Of a DNA stretch of 64,000 nt, positions 27,601-42,600 are shown piece by piece. Source of the stretch: Mytilus californianus (lineage: Eukaryota > Mollusca > Bivalvia > Mytilida > Mytilidae); contig NW_026262690.1 in NCBI RefSeq assembly GCF_021869535.1, positions 12,883,501-12,947,500 of the forward strand, written 5' to 3'. The notes beneath the pieces are model-generated. The model worked only from the letters and a program-made list of their open reading frames with translations. It made no database searches and was not told where the DNA came from. A program made the position numbers and the translations under genes. Position 1 is the first letter of the stretch. Each line of letters opens with the position of its first letter.

Positions 27601-30600
27601 TCTACAACTATTTCAAAATGTTAAAGGGGCTTTGTATTTGATATGATTATAAATTGCATGTACTTTAGTAGTGATGTACATTTTGAAATTAAATTGTTAA
27701 TGAAAACATGACACAACTTTTTGATAATATCTACTGATTTATTGCTCCATTAATATATTGACAACAGCCAGGTCAGTTGGCAGCTGTTCAGAAACAACAG
27801 GCAGAGCAAGCCAGATTGTTATTGGAAACTATTGTTCCTAAGGAACCACCACCAGAGTTTGAATTCATAGCTGATCCACCATCTATATCAGCTTTTGATT
27901 TGTAAGTAATATATATTCACATTCCAGTTTGATGATAGATACTTAAAGACCAACATTTAAACTATATAATGATACAGTGTTAGAAAATTTATGGTTATGA
28001 AGCTTTCATAATCCCCATAATGCCAAAAAAAATGTATGTGTTGCACATTTCCCGGCCAAAGCTAATGTTTGTATAAGGATTTACTCAAAACTTTTCATCA
28101 ACATATCAGTTGTAGTAAAGGTATCTAATTTTAGCATAATATGCAACAGACTCAGAATTGCTTCTTCCATTGACAATTTCAAAATGGTGAAAGTTTTTTT
28201 TAAGTTATCTTTATGTTGTCTTTTAAGAAATGAAACAATGAGACAGAAAACACCCTTTAAAACATGAGTTGACATCTGTAAGAGGATACCCATTAAAACA
28301 TGAGTGACATCATAAAGAAAACACCCTTTAAAGCTTGAGTTGACATCTGTAAGAATGAAAAATCGTGTGCATCACAAAATATTCTGCTAAATGCATTTTT
28401 GACATCTTATGAAACTTTCGTGATTTCAGAGACGTAGTAAGGCTAACAGCACAGTTTGTTGCTAGAAATGGACGACAGTTCCTTACAAACCTGATGAACA
28501 GAGAACAGAGGAACTATCAATTTGATTTCTTACGACCACAACACAGCTTGTTCAATTACTTCACTAAACTTGTAGAACAGTATACAAAGGTAAAAGATAT
28601 TTCTAGTATCAAAGTATAACTTAGCTTGCAGTTTAAGATCACAAAGATGTGACGATACTAGTGTTATCAGGGGAGATAATCATCAAGTAGTAATTGTAGC
28701 AAACTGTTCTTTAGAGTAACCAGTCTTAAACCAAGTTTTACTGGGTTTTTTTCAAATGGTATAAACTGTAAGAAATAATTAGACCAGTGGGGCTCTCTTT
28801 GGGTTTCACTTCATTGAGATTGATAGAATTATCATTTGACCCCTGAACTTATATTATCATATCTCTTCACCAAGGGCTAGGTAACTGTTAGTTTGGATAC
28901 CAAATAACTTGACATATCCAAAGTAGTTCTAGACCAAATTATGTCAAAATGATTACAAAACAATGCCATAAAAGTAATCCTTGAGTCTTGGCCATATGAA
29001 AAAATTGCATTGTACACATCTTTATAAAATGCGTGTCATATTAAAGAGTTATATGTAGAATATTTTGGACAATTATTTTGTTTTGATTTACAGATTTTGA
29101 TTCCACCAAAAGACTTACAAGAGAAGTTAACAAAGGAATCTGAAGAATATAAAGAGGTACACAAAAATCACCAAATCTCAATTGCAAAGTGAATTAACAA
29201 TTGTAAAAATACTACAACAATTCATTGCCAATATAATATTATTCCAAAAATAATGCACAGCTCCTAAAATTTTATTTAAATTTTTGACAAATTAAGTCAA
29301 CCATTATAGTTCAAACAGTGTAATCTAGTACTGAATTTAAAAAGAACAACAAAGCGAACAAAGATAACTTAATTGATTCAAAATTAAATGTTTCCTATTT
29401 AAGGTATTACAGCAAGTAAAATACAGAGTAGAGTGGTGTAAATATCAAATCAGGGAGAGAAAGAAAGAAGAAGAAGCTTTAGAAAGAGAGAGAAGTAAGA
29501 AATCTTAATTGGTCTGTTCTCATTGATTGGTAATTGGTAGAATTGAGTAATGCTTTTCACATCTACCTACTTGCATTCTTTGGATAGCCAGATGGTTCTC
29601 TGATTATGCTTCAGTAATGTGTGGCTAACTGACCCAAAACAAGGTCAATAAACAATGTATGACTAAATGAACCAAAACTAAGCCAATGTTGCTAACTGAA
29701 CCAAAACGAGGCCAATATTTCTGAAAAGCAATATGCAATAATACTATAATGAGACAAAGTACATTGTACATGATTCTTTGTTGGATATAGAAATTGTAAT
29801 GTTTTGCATAAAATTTTGATTACCCTTTTTTTATACGACCGCAAAAACATTTTTGTGGTCGTATATTGGTATGACGTTGGCGTCATCGTTGTCGTCGTCC
29901 GAAGACACATTAGTTTTCGCACTCTAACTTTAGTTTATGTGAATGGATCTCAATGAAATTTTACCATAAGGTTCAATACCACAAAAGGAAGGTGGGGATT
30001 GATTTTGGGGGTTATGGTACCAAAAGTTAAGGAATTAGGGGCCCAAAAGGGGCCAAAAACAAGCAGTTTTCTAGTTTCATGACAATAACTTGTGTGTAAG
30101 TGTATGGATCTCTCTGACATTGTATCACAAGGTTCCATATCACAAAGGGAATGCTGGGGTTGATTTTGGGGGTAATTGCCTCCAATTTTTTGGAATTAGG
30201 GGCAAAAAAGGGGCAAAAAAAAAGCATTTTTCTAGTTTCATGACCATAACTTGTGTGTAAGTGTATGGATCTTTATGAAAATGTACTACAAGGTTCCATA
30301 TCACAAAGGGAAAGCTGGAATTGAGTTTGGGGGTAATTGCCCAAAAAGTTTAGGAATAAGGGTCCAAAAGGGGCCAAAAATAAGCATTTTTCTAGTTTCC
30401 AGACAATAACTTGTGTTCAAAAGTATGGATCTCTCTGAAATTGTACTGCAAGGTACCAAACCACAAAGGGAAGGCTGGGATTGATTTTGGGGGTAATTCC
30501 CTCAAATCTTTAGTAATTAGGGGCCAAAAAAACAAGCATTTTTCTAGTTTCAGGACAATAACTTGTGTGTAAGTGTATGGATCTTTATGAAATTGTACTG

Positions 30601-33600
30601 CAAGGTTCCATATCACAAAGGGAAAGCTGGGTTTGAGTTTGGGGGTAATTGCCCTAAACGTTTAGGAATTTGGGGCCAAAAAACAAGCATTTTTCTAGTT
30701 TCCAGACAATAACTTGTGTTCAAGTGCATGGATCTCTCTGAAATTGTACTGCAAGGTACCATACCACCAAGGGAAAGCTGGGATTGAGTTTGGGGGTGAT
30801 GAATCATAAGGGGGTTCAAAAAATTTGGGGGGGGTATTTTTGTTTCCTTTTTTTTCTTTTAAATTTTCCATTTTAAATTGGTTATTTCTGATTTATACAT
30901 AAAAGCAAATAATAATAATTTGGTTTAAATAGGTAAATTAAAAAATTTTAAGTTCTTAGACCACTTTCATTCTGTGTGAGAAACCTATTCTGTGTCAAAT
31001 ATTTAATTACAATCTAAATTCAGTGCTGTATCAAGCTTGAATGTTGTGTCCATACTTGCCCCAACTGTTCAGGGTTCGACCTCTGCGGTCGTATCAAGCT
31101 GCGCCCCAGCGGAGCATTTTATTAACAGTTAAACAGTTTTTGATAATTTTTGATAATGTTACTAAACAAAGAGTTAAAAAAGCACAAGATTTGAATATAA
31201 AGACATGAATTTTTAAACCACATGCCAGTGTTGTGCATTATTGATGTTTCAATACTTATCTTTTATATCAAACTATAAAGCAGACAATATTCTCTTACAG
31301 TTGCTTACACACAGATAGACTGGCATGATTTTGTTGTTGTAGAAACAGTGGATTTCCAACCCAATGAACAAGGTAATACTAAGATTATGAAAATATAGAT
31401 TTCCAACCAAAATATGAATACATTTTAAAATCAGACAAGAAAACAATATAGGCCCCTTACAGATAAAAAAGTTTAAATAAAAAACAGACTAAGAAATAGC
31501 TTAAATATTCTCTCACTTAAACTTATCTTAAAAATAGATAAGAGGACTAGAAATTAGAAAAAGCAGATATAATACTCAGTGAACAGGTTTGGATACCAAT
31601 CAGAAGTTGAGAATTTAATCTCTGCTAAAATAAATGATTTTTCAGTATATTGATCTCCATTTCAGGTAACTTTCCACCACCCACTACACCAGATGAAGTT
31701 GGAGCCAGAATTCTTATGCAGGAAAGAGGAGGAGAAAAGGTATTTATAGGAAGTGTCATCATAGATTTCATCGTTAAATGTAAAATGAATTACAAGCTTA
31801 ATGCCATATAAAATTTTCTACCCAAGCTTAGATTTGCTCTAAATTGATGTTTAGGTAATTGACATTGTTCAGCAGTAGCTTGAAAATTAATTTATTGTCA
31901 GTTGACATTTTATACAACAGGCTAAAATAAGGTTATGAAGAAAACTTGAAAAGATTGTAGGTATTACAGGAACTATCATATGATATCATTATAAGTTCTA
32001 ACTATTTTATATAATTGTTTAGGCAGATGATCAGATGGAGGTAGAATCAGATGAGTCTGAAGAGGATGAGGATGGAGAGGAGGAAGACTTTGACAATGCT
32101 CCTACGCCTCCTCTTCCAGAGGAAGATTTACAGGTTAGATACCACAGACAATGCTCTTAGCCCTCCTCTATGCGGCTTGTGACATTTAAGCGACTGATCA
32201 GCTCGTAGTCAGAATTATGTGTCTGGGGGTGGGGTTGACATGTTTTCCTGCAGACTGTTACCTTGTGAACTAGCTTTATATAAATCTGACTCAGTCTGTC
32301 AGTCTAGTACAAAGCACGGTCAATATTAATATCACGTTATCATGTTCTAGTACAAACCAGGATTTATATTATTATCCCGTTATCATGTTCTCCTGTCAGT
32401 CTAGTACAAACCAGGGTTTATATTAATATCCCGTTATCATGTTCTCCTGTCAGTCTAGTACAAAGCAGGGTTTATATTTATATAGCATCATCACGTTCTC
32501 CTGTCAGTCTAGTACAAAGCAGGGTTTATATTTATATAACATCATCATGTTCTCCTGTCAGTCTAGTACAAACCAGGGTTTATATTTATATAACATCATC
32601 ATGTTCTCCTGTCAGTCTAATACAAACCAGGGTTTATATTAATATCACGTTATCATGTTCTCCTGTCAGTCTAGTACAAACCAGGGTTTATATTAATATC
32701 ACGTTATCATGTTCTCCTGTCAGTCTAGTACAAAGCAGGGTTTATATTAATATCACGTTATCATGCTCTCCTGTCAGTCTAGTACAAACCAGGGTTTATA
32801 TTTATATAACTTCATCATGTTCTTCTGTCGGTCTAGTACAAAGCAGGGTTTAGATTTATATAACATCATCATGTTCTCCTGTCGGTCTAGTACAAACCAG
32901 GGTTTATAATAATATCACATCATCATGTTCTCCTGTCAGTCTTGTACAAAGCAGGGTTTATACTAATATCACATTATCATGTTCTCCTGTCGGTCTAGTA
33001 CAATGCAGGGTTTATATTATTATCCCGTTATCATGTTCTCCTGTCCGTCTAGTACAAAGCAGGGTTTATATTATTATCCCGTTATGTTCTCCTGTCAGTC
33101 TAGTACAAACCAGGGTTTATATTTATATAACATCATCATGTTCTCCTGTCGGTCTAGTACAAACCAGGGTTTATATTTATATAACATCATCATGTTCTCC
33201 TGTAAGTGTAGTACAAACCAGGGTTTATATTATTATCCCGTTATGTTCTCCTGTCAGTCTAGTACAAACCAGGGTATATTAATATCACGCTATCATGTTC
33301 TCCTGTCGGTCTAGTACAAAGCAGGGTTTATATTTATATAACATCATCATGTTCTCCTGTCGGTCTAGTACAAAGCAGGGTTTATATTTATATAATATCA
33401 TCATGTTCTCCTGTCAGTCTAGTACAAACCAGGGTTTATATTTATATAACATCATCATGTTCTCCTGTCGGTCTAGTGTTTCTGAACCGCCTTGATGGTC
33501 TCATGGTAGTCTGCTCACCTTGAGTGTGGGAGGTTGTGGGTTCAATCCCCTTCCGGGTTAAACCAAAGACTTGAAAGTTTGTACTTTCTGCTTCCGTGCT

Positions 33601-36600
33601 AAGCACACAGCATGTAGGAGTAAGAGCAAAGACTGTTCAGCTCAGAGTCAGAATAATGTGTCTGGGTAGGGTGTCATGTCTTCCTGCTGAATTCCTACCT
33701 TGTGAACTAATAAGTTAAAAAATCTGGCTCAGCGTGTAAGTTTAGTAGAAAGATGGGTCTATATTCATATCAAATTAACATCTTCTCATCCTGAGTATGT
33801 ATTTAATTTGCCAGTGGACATTAAATAGCCATTCATCCATCCGTCAGTTTCTATTCTTAAAAAATACAAAATTGTTCTAGTTTGGAATTTATATTCCAGT
33901 GATATAACCTGATAGGAACTTTTTTTTTTCCCACTAAAATATTTACCATAGCATTGAAGCAAGACCTGAAGGAGTTGGACCCATAGATTCTTAATAATTC
34001 TAAATCGATCAACAAAAAACTCAAGTTGTAAGTCATGTCAGTACTAAAGCACCCACAACTTAACTCATGGCATCTCAAAATCTCGCTAAAATAAGTTTAT
34101 GAAAATACCAGTGAATGCATTAATCTGATGTTAGATTTGGCTATAATGGCAAGCTACAATGGCCACTAAGAGTTTTGAAATTTTTGCTAGAATGTCCTAC
34201 CTAAGGAAGACTTACAGGTAACACAGATTTTGTTGGTACATAATATAGTAGTTTTCTATTACTTCCTATCATGGTTGAATGTTCCAAAAAAATGATTATT
34301 TTCAATTTAAAAATCTATTTTATTTGAATTCATTTAAATCCATTCGCAAGTATATCTATATTCAAAAAAATGTAACACATGCCCTCTGACTAGTAATAAA
34401 TAAGTATTGTTGCTTCATCAAGAAAATGTTCAAAGTTATTTAGAAATATTCCAAATAAACAAATTTAATGATGCATTATCTTTCTATAGGAGATGGAAGG
34501 AGAATCTGAGTCTGAGGAGGAAGAGGAACCAGTGAAGATCCCAACTCCTGCTCCACCTCAGCCACCTATGCCACCACCCCCACCGCCACCCAGTGAAATA
34601 CCACCATTACCCCCAACACCTGATCAAGTCATCATCAAGAAGGATTACAACCCTAAAGGTTTGTTTACTGTAATCACAGGAATCTATCGCAAAAAATATT
34701 CAAATCTTCTTTATATAAATTTTTGTCTGTATAACAAAATAGTAGTTTTGAATTAGTGACTCAAAATGGTATTATATTTTGCTTTTATTCAAAATCATGA
34801 GAGCCTCTGAAAAATATTAATATGCTTGCTCTCTGTATAAAAACACTACAGTTTCATGATATAACTTTGTTTAGAATGGTACTATTAGAGTATTTGAATA
34901 AAATATTAACATAAATAATTGTATGGTTTTGTTGACAGCTCGTCCTACTATGGGAGAAATAACCACAGACATGGTGTCACCAATTACTGGAGAGAAAATA
35001 CCAGCACACAAAGTTCAGGAGCATATGAGGATAGGTTAGTAGTATGGTGATAGAGGTGTTGTAATCCTTTCTTGTCTGTCATTGTATATCTCTTACCATT
35101 TCTCTGTTCCAAGACATTCTCCTGCATAAGGATTGACCATTCAAATTTGTATCTGCAAACCTTTTCTTTAGTTCATCAGATTTGAAATGAATAGGCTTAT
35201 GCTACAAACGTGATGACAGACCAGCATTATATTTCTGTGTTTGATTACAGAGGTATGAAAGACACAAAAGACTAATGCTTATCATACATAAATGTCAATA
35301 AAATGTAGCAAAACCCTCTTTACAGAGCATACATACATGGCACTCATGACATAATCAGATGGCGATTTCGATAACGACACCAATGACAAAACTAGATTTT
35401 GATATCGACCATGTCGACTCGATATTCACTGTATATCAATGATGACTTAAGATAATGAAATATAATAAGACATATCTAGCAGATCAAATTAAGTCCGTAT
35501 ATAATGATTGATATAGGGTGAGATGATGGCTACATTGTTTTCAATTTACTTATTTCCATTGTATTTAAACAAGACAATCAAGTGGTCACTCTTCAAATTA
35601 CTGTATTCTTTAAAAAAACAAATTTCATTTGGTTGCATAATGTTGACATGGTAATTTAGGTGATAACTAGGTTAAATGTGGTTACATTTAAGACCGTTAA
35701 ATTACAGATACAGTTAAAACATGACTAACTATGTAAAATTTAAATCCATAGGATGTGAACTGTTTCGTATTTCAAACGGGGAAAACATGGTTTAATCAGT
35801 GGTTGAAATTAGATTTTAACGTGATTGAATAGTTTGGAGTACTCTTAAGATGGTTACTTTGTGATTTTGTCTATTTATTGTTAGTCTTTGTGCCCATCTG
35901 ATCAGTCAAGCCTTTTCCAATTGATTTGTACATTTTGCATTTATTTATTGATACTACACCATCATCCTAGATTTAAGGGAAGGGGTGAGCATGTTTAACC
36001 CTGCCACATCCTCAATATGACTCACCCCACTTTGGAGCTCTCGTCGAAGTATTAAACAGACTTATCAGGAGAAACTAAATTGTCTACATAGACAACTGTA
36101 GCTGATGGAAATTTGGAACATAATTTGTCTATATTGACATTTTAAACAGACGAACCAGGAGAAACTAAATTGTCTATATGACAATGTGCCAAGTTTAAAG
36201 GCTGATGTTGTGTTTGCTGTAACACATATAGTAAAAGGTGCATCATTGATATTGATTCAATATCATTGATGTTGTTGATATCGAAATAACATCGTTTCTT
36301 GAATATACCTTTTACAGAACCATTCTGTTTAGTTTTTGTGCTGATTTCTTCATTATTGCTTACACTGAAATGAAATATTACACATTGATTAATCATAATA
36401 CATTGATGTCCACAAACAATTTCATCAAAAAAATTTGAATACTATAAAATCATTTATTTTTTGTGGGTACCAATTTTCGTGGATTGAGGAAAACTTGCAT
36501 TTTCATGGATATTTGATTTCGTGGTTTTCAAAAAGCCTGCATATAATCATACAGCAAATTTGTAATTCATTGTACATTTAAATTTGTGGCTCCCCTCAAC

Positions 36601-39600
36601 CCATGAAATCCACGAAAATTGGTATCCCAACGTATAATAGTGAATCCAAAGTACTCTTAAATATGAAAGTTGTGCATAATGAGTTTTGTTCCTTTCACAG
36701 CTTCCATTGAGGGAAATGAAGTTTTACATCATTGTTGGCCTTCTGTTTAAAAAGGGTCCTTGTTGATGTGTAAAAGTTCTAGTTTTACACAGAATTAATT
36801 TACCTTAAAGTATAAAGTTCCTTATTCTTAGAATTATTTCAATTCTTAAAAGTATTAAGCTCCTTTTAAAGTATAATTTTGAATTGAACAGGATTACTTG
36901 ATCCTAAATGGATTCAGGAAAGACAGAGAGCTATGAATGAGAAGAAGGAACAAGAAGAAGTGTATGCCCCTGGAGTTTCTATTGAGAGCAGTCTGAAACA
37001 GCTGGCCGAGAGACGTACTGATATCTTTGGGGTTGGTGTAGAAGAAACACAGATCGGTAAAAAGGTGAGTACTTGTTTTCAACAATGTTTCATTTCATTA
37101 TTTCTCCTTAAACATGAAACCAGTTCACAAATTCTCACATCTCTGCTATAAGACATTTAAGATATATGATAGATGATATTTAATAAATATGTTTACTTAT
37201 TAAATATCAGTATATTAAGTTTTTATCCCCACCCTGTGGCGGAGGGGGCATTAAGGTTACAATACACCATTAGATTTTATGGGCGCAGCCATTTTATGAG
37301 CATAACATGGTATTCAGAATTAAGAGTATAGCTAATCCTGATTGGTTGATATGTGCGCCCGTTATTTTTTGTTATTAGAGACTTCGTGCATTCTGCATTA
37401 TACCAAAGGCCAAATAAAATATTTTCCTTAGCCCTAACGGAACTGAGATGTCTTTTAAACGCTAGGATGAGACACGTATTTTTAAGTGCAAAATTGATAG
37501 GCATGGGAGATAAGTACAAATTACGCTAAGAAAAGCAACACGAACCTATATTTTTTGGACCAAAAAATACTGTCCTAATAACTTTTCTTTAATTCTAGCA
37601 AGGTTTCGTTAAAAAAATCAACTTTCTAAAGTCTGTATCTCGAAAAAGGCTATCATTGTCGCCTATGGGGAAATTAATTGTTTATTTCAATCTATACAGC
37701 GTCGACATTTCTTTATCATAGTGCTCAAAAAGTGTCAAAAACAGTAATTTTACTTGATATTTGATGTGAAACCGTATTTTTTGGTGACAAATGAATTATT
37801 GATTAACTAGTTTTTAAGCTATAGTCTGTTTCATATTTGTATTGCGTTTTACCTTAGAAACAAGGGTGGGTTCGACTTTTGACTTACTGTGGAGAGAATA
37901 TGTCATTTTCTGAACTTCTGCTGATTTGTTTGAAAAAAGCACGTACACGTCTAGAGTTTCAATATACAAATCGATTTTTAAACATGACAATCTAGATCCA
38001 AGTGCTGTTATCGAAATTACCAAATTCAGTGAAAATGTACAGAAATGATCCCCTTCGAACATTGAAATGTTCACTCGAATGGCAGACTATAAAAATTAGA
38101 ATAGGCATGACATTTTGTAGTTAACGAATAGTTTTCGATGTTTAAACACAAATATTTACACATTTTTCATATTTTGAAATGCTATAGTCTGTTTCAAAAA
38201 TGTACTTTTATACGAAAATGGTTTCATTTAAAACTGTTGTTCAAAATTCACCGTAGTAGTTACATATTGGATCGGTTTTGGTATCAATATAATCAGTACT
38301 TGATGACATATAAAGAATCATTGGAGAAAGTGGACATTATCTTCAGGCCCTTTTTAGCAGTACCGCATTTACTCAAAAAATCAGAAATTTTTTTTCACAT
38401 TTTTTGACTGGGGTCACCTCTGATAAAAAATTCTGAAAATTCAGAGAGTAATGCCAGAACGTTTTGAAGATGATTTTTGTGTGGCATATATATTAGTGCA
38501 TCTAACAAACTATGAATTGCATGATTCTAGAAAGTATTAAATACCGTATAGGTTACAATACACCATTAGATTTTATGGGCGCAGCCATTTTATGAGCATA
38601 ACATGGTATTCAGAATTAAGAGTATAGCTAATCCTGATTGGTTGATATGTGCGCCCGTTATTTTTTGTTATTAGAGACTTCGTGCATTCTGCATTATACC
38701 AAAGGCCAAATAAATTATTTTCCTTAGCCCTAACGGAACTGAGATGTCTTTTAAACGCTAGGATGAGACACGTATTTTTAAGTGCAAAATTGATAGGCAT
38801 GGGAGATAAGTACAAATTACACTAAGAAAAGCAACGCGAACCTATATTTTTTGGACCAAAAAATACTGTCCTAATAACTTTTCTTTAATTCTAGCAAGGT
38901 TTCGTTAAAAAAATCAACTTTCTAAAGTCTGTATCTCGAAAAAGGCTATCATTGTCGCCTATGGGGAAATTAATTGTTTATTTCAATCTATAGTGTTACC
39001 CTTGTCTGTCCGTACGTCCGTCCATTCTAGAGTTATGCCCCTTTACAAATGGAAAAATTGCTGAATTTTTTGTTTCCATTCTTTAACTTAAGTTTGCCTC
39101 AACCAAATGTTACAAAACTTATACACAATGCTTATCACCATAAAACACAGATCAAGTTCTAAGTTGGGTGGCATCACTTTTACAGTTCTCTATGTATGTA
39201 GCTAGTTATATCCCTTTATAATGTTATATGCAAGCAGGGGCATCATCTGTGTCCCATGGACAATCTGTGTCCCATAGACACATTCTCCATTTTTTCAGAT
39301 AATATTTTTGTCGTATATCTTATTTATGCTAAGAAACTATATACAGATAACACATCGATAATGTATGATTTCAGTTTAGAAATTATGTGTATTGTATTGA
39401 AATAATAAATGTTATTTAATGTTAAAAGAATTTCTTAGTTTAAATTGGAATTATATAGTGCCTTTAAAATTAAATCAAGTATAACATCACAACAAAATTG
39501 TCAAAGAATAATATCTTTATTCAGACACAAAGTGCATGATTCTAAGATGTATAATCAAAATTTATAATGACGTAATAACTGCTTATTGACAAAGAAAAGA

Positions 39601-42600
39601 AATTGAGAAGGCATTTCTGAAAGATAACAATTTTTCAGATTGGTGAAGAAGAGAGAAAAGAGCAGAGAGTTGTTTGGGATGGACACACAGCTTCCATGGA
39701 AAAAGTAACACAGAAGGCTAGAGAAAACATCTCTATTGAGGAGCAGATTGCTACAATACATAAAACTAAAGGATTAGTGTAAGTTAATTGTAGATTCAGG
39801 TGTAGGAGCAATATAGCTCTACATACTAAGGTAAAATGTTTGCTAGAGAGAACATCTCTATTGAGGAGCAGATTGCTACAATACATAAAACTAAAGGATT
39901 AGTGTAAGTTAACTGTAGATTCAGGTGTAGGAGCAATATAGCTCTACATACTAAGGTAAAATGTTTGCTAGAGAGAACATCTCTATTGAGGAGCAGATAG
40001 CTACAATACATAAAACTAAAGGCCTGTTGTTAGTATACCTCATGTGACAGGGATAGATAAACCATATCTATTGAGGAGCAGATTGCTACAATACATTAAA
40101 CTAAAGGCCAGTTGTTAGTATACCTCAAGTGACAGGGATGTATAAACTAAGAATTATTTGATACATTGATACATTCAAGATAATTAGTTGAGTTGAAATA
40201 TGAATAACTACCGTTCCTACTCGCTTATTAGTCGGAAAATTGGGAGTAAAATTCATAATCCAGAGAGGGGGACCGACTAATAGACGAGATCTAGCGACCA
40301 GAGGAAAAATCCAAGCTTGAGAAAAGTGGTCAGGAGTGAATTTCCTGGTCAAAACTACGTTTTTGATTGCCAAACCTACATAAATCAATAAATAAAAAGT
40401 TTTTGTTGAAAATAAATGACTACAATACTGTCTTTGTGTTTTATTTGTTCCTTGGTAAACATTTTCTGCAAATTCGTGTTGAAATTCTACTGTTTCCGGT
40501 TTGTGTATTGATTTTCATGGTCACATGGTTTTCCTATAAACCCAAAAGAAGAGCCAAGAACCAAAAAAGAGAAAAGGAGATAACAATGTACCAAATATGT
40601 GAAAGGATGTTTTCAGCGGAGTTATTGTGTCATTATTGTGATATCATGATATCAATTCAATGCTTATAAATCATATAATAATCAAAAAATAATTTTAAGA
40701 TTCATTCCCAAAATCAAAATATTATTCATTAAAGTGTCTCAGGTAAACAAAAATTACAAAATTGATTGACAAGCCAATATAATCCATTGATAACCCCAAT
40801 TAAGAGACAAAGAGTTGTATTTACTAAAGGTGTGAAAACTATCAGTGATAGGTAAACAGATGACACTAATGAGTTGGAGTTAGTTATTTTAATATATTGA
40901 TTAGCTTCACTTAATTTTTTTAATCCTTTAATCATCACAATATAATAAGAATTATGAAGTGTACATGCTCATTTAACACCAAGTTATGTATGCTGTGAAA
41001 AATATTTTCATCAAGTGTTGATTGACTTTAAATTTTTCAGGTTCATATTGGTTTATATTCGCTTTTCTCAAACAATAGGTTATTAGTCATACCCTACAAA
41101 ATCATTGATGCATTATGTAAACAACACATGGCTAATCTAACATTTGAACAGTGAACAAAACAAGAGAAATGAATACATCTTTATTATTAACAGCAATATA
41201 AATTATCATGATGAGCATCAACTAAATTCAAACCAAACAAACATTAATGCAGAAATGAATATTATTCCTGGATTTGCATTGGTTTTACCGGCGTTCAGTT
41301 ACTGTCAGCTGAAAAAAAAATGCCCAAATTTTGTCCGACTTATACGAGGGTCAAGACTAAATCCTTCTAGAATTTGGAGCTGAAAAGGGTCCCCGACTTA
41401 TAGTAGGATCGACTATTAGGCGAGTATCTACGGTAATTATTGCAAATAAAAATGTAATTGATACATATGATACTCTACCACACGGGCTGTACATATGATA
41501 CTCTACCACATGGGCTGTACATATGATACTCTACCACATGTGCTGTACATATGATACTCTACCACATGGGCTGTACACATGATACTCTACCACATGTGCT
41601 GTACATATGATTCTCTACCACATGGGCTGTACATATGATACTCTACAAAATGGGCTGTACATATGATACTCTACCACATGTGCTGTACATATGATTCTCT
41701 ACCACATGGGCTGTACAACCTCAGTTGATATATGTATAAAGGATTGACGAACGACCGTGTGCTTTATGTCTACCTTAAAATATTTGCTGCATATTCAGGA
41801 GAGGGCAAGTTCAACCATAAATCAATAAAGTAGGCTCTGTAAAGTTGATCAACTAAGACATGCATGATGAAAAATTCTGACTGCCCCTGAAAAGATGGTA
41901 TACAGTTAAGGGTACAAAATTTTGTCTTTGAATAGGTCATCATGGGGTCTAATATGAATTTATTATTAATACACAGTTATTTAATATTTACTGTTAGATT
42001 AAAGTTTTCACGTATCATTCTTGTATTACATTAATTTACAAGAAAAACATTGATAATCCAACTTTGACATTTTAAATCAATAAAATCTTTAAACTGTTGA
42101 CTTAACTGTACTAAATAATGTTTGATTTTAAACAATCTTTGGAATAATATCTATGAAAGTTCAGAAAAGGCTGAAAATTTGTTGAAACAAATGTAAAGAC
42201 AAAATCTGAAACCTTTGTAATCATTTTTTTATTGACATATTGATCAATATTATATTTCAGAGCTGATGAAGAAAAAGAGAAGATTGGTCCAACTGTCCCT
42301 AAAGTCCAGCCTCCACCTCCTCCTCCTCCATCTAAACCAGCTCCACCTCCTCAACCACCAACAAACATACATAAAAGTATGGCACAACCACCACTACCAA
42401 GACTACCAATGTCAACACCACCAATGCCACTCATGAATCAGCCACAGAGACTAATGATGATATCTACACCTAGGCCACCAATGAATGTTATTGGTTAGTA
42501 TAGATCAAAGTGATATGTTTGTAATCAGACGATTTCCATGGTCAAGCAACCAGTTAATACTATTGGTAAGTACAGATCAAAGTGATATGTTTGTACTCAG

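Noticed and set aside
30027-30819. Minus-strand open frames with NTSYCLETRKML repeats, also at 12618, 14040, 60648 and 61107
   Set aside because: All fall within family A cores; similarity between them reflects the repeat, not a protein family.
32439-33495. Three open frames rich in MFSCQSSTKQGLY
   Set aside because: They are the 54 bp minisatellite translated in a frame without stops; the locus is intronic.
33489-33560. Functional tRNA gene
   Set aside because: A- and B-box motifs are present but the cloverleaf is not complete and a SINE body follows. The same applies at 16236 and 50045.
37254-38992. Complete retrovirus-like element
   Set aside because: No gag, protease or polymerase frame and no TG...CA repeat ends; only the direct-repeat layout is supported.
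39555-40011. Minus-strand open frames with repeated SSIEMFSLA
   Set aside because: They are antisense shadows of exon 14 and its tandem copies.
40367-40669. Open frame with a hydrophobic segment, possible membrane protein
   Set aside because: It lies within an inverted-repeat transposon in intron 14 with no homology recognised or splice context.
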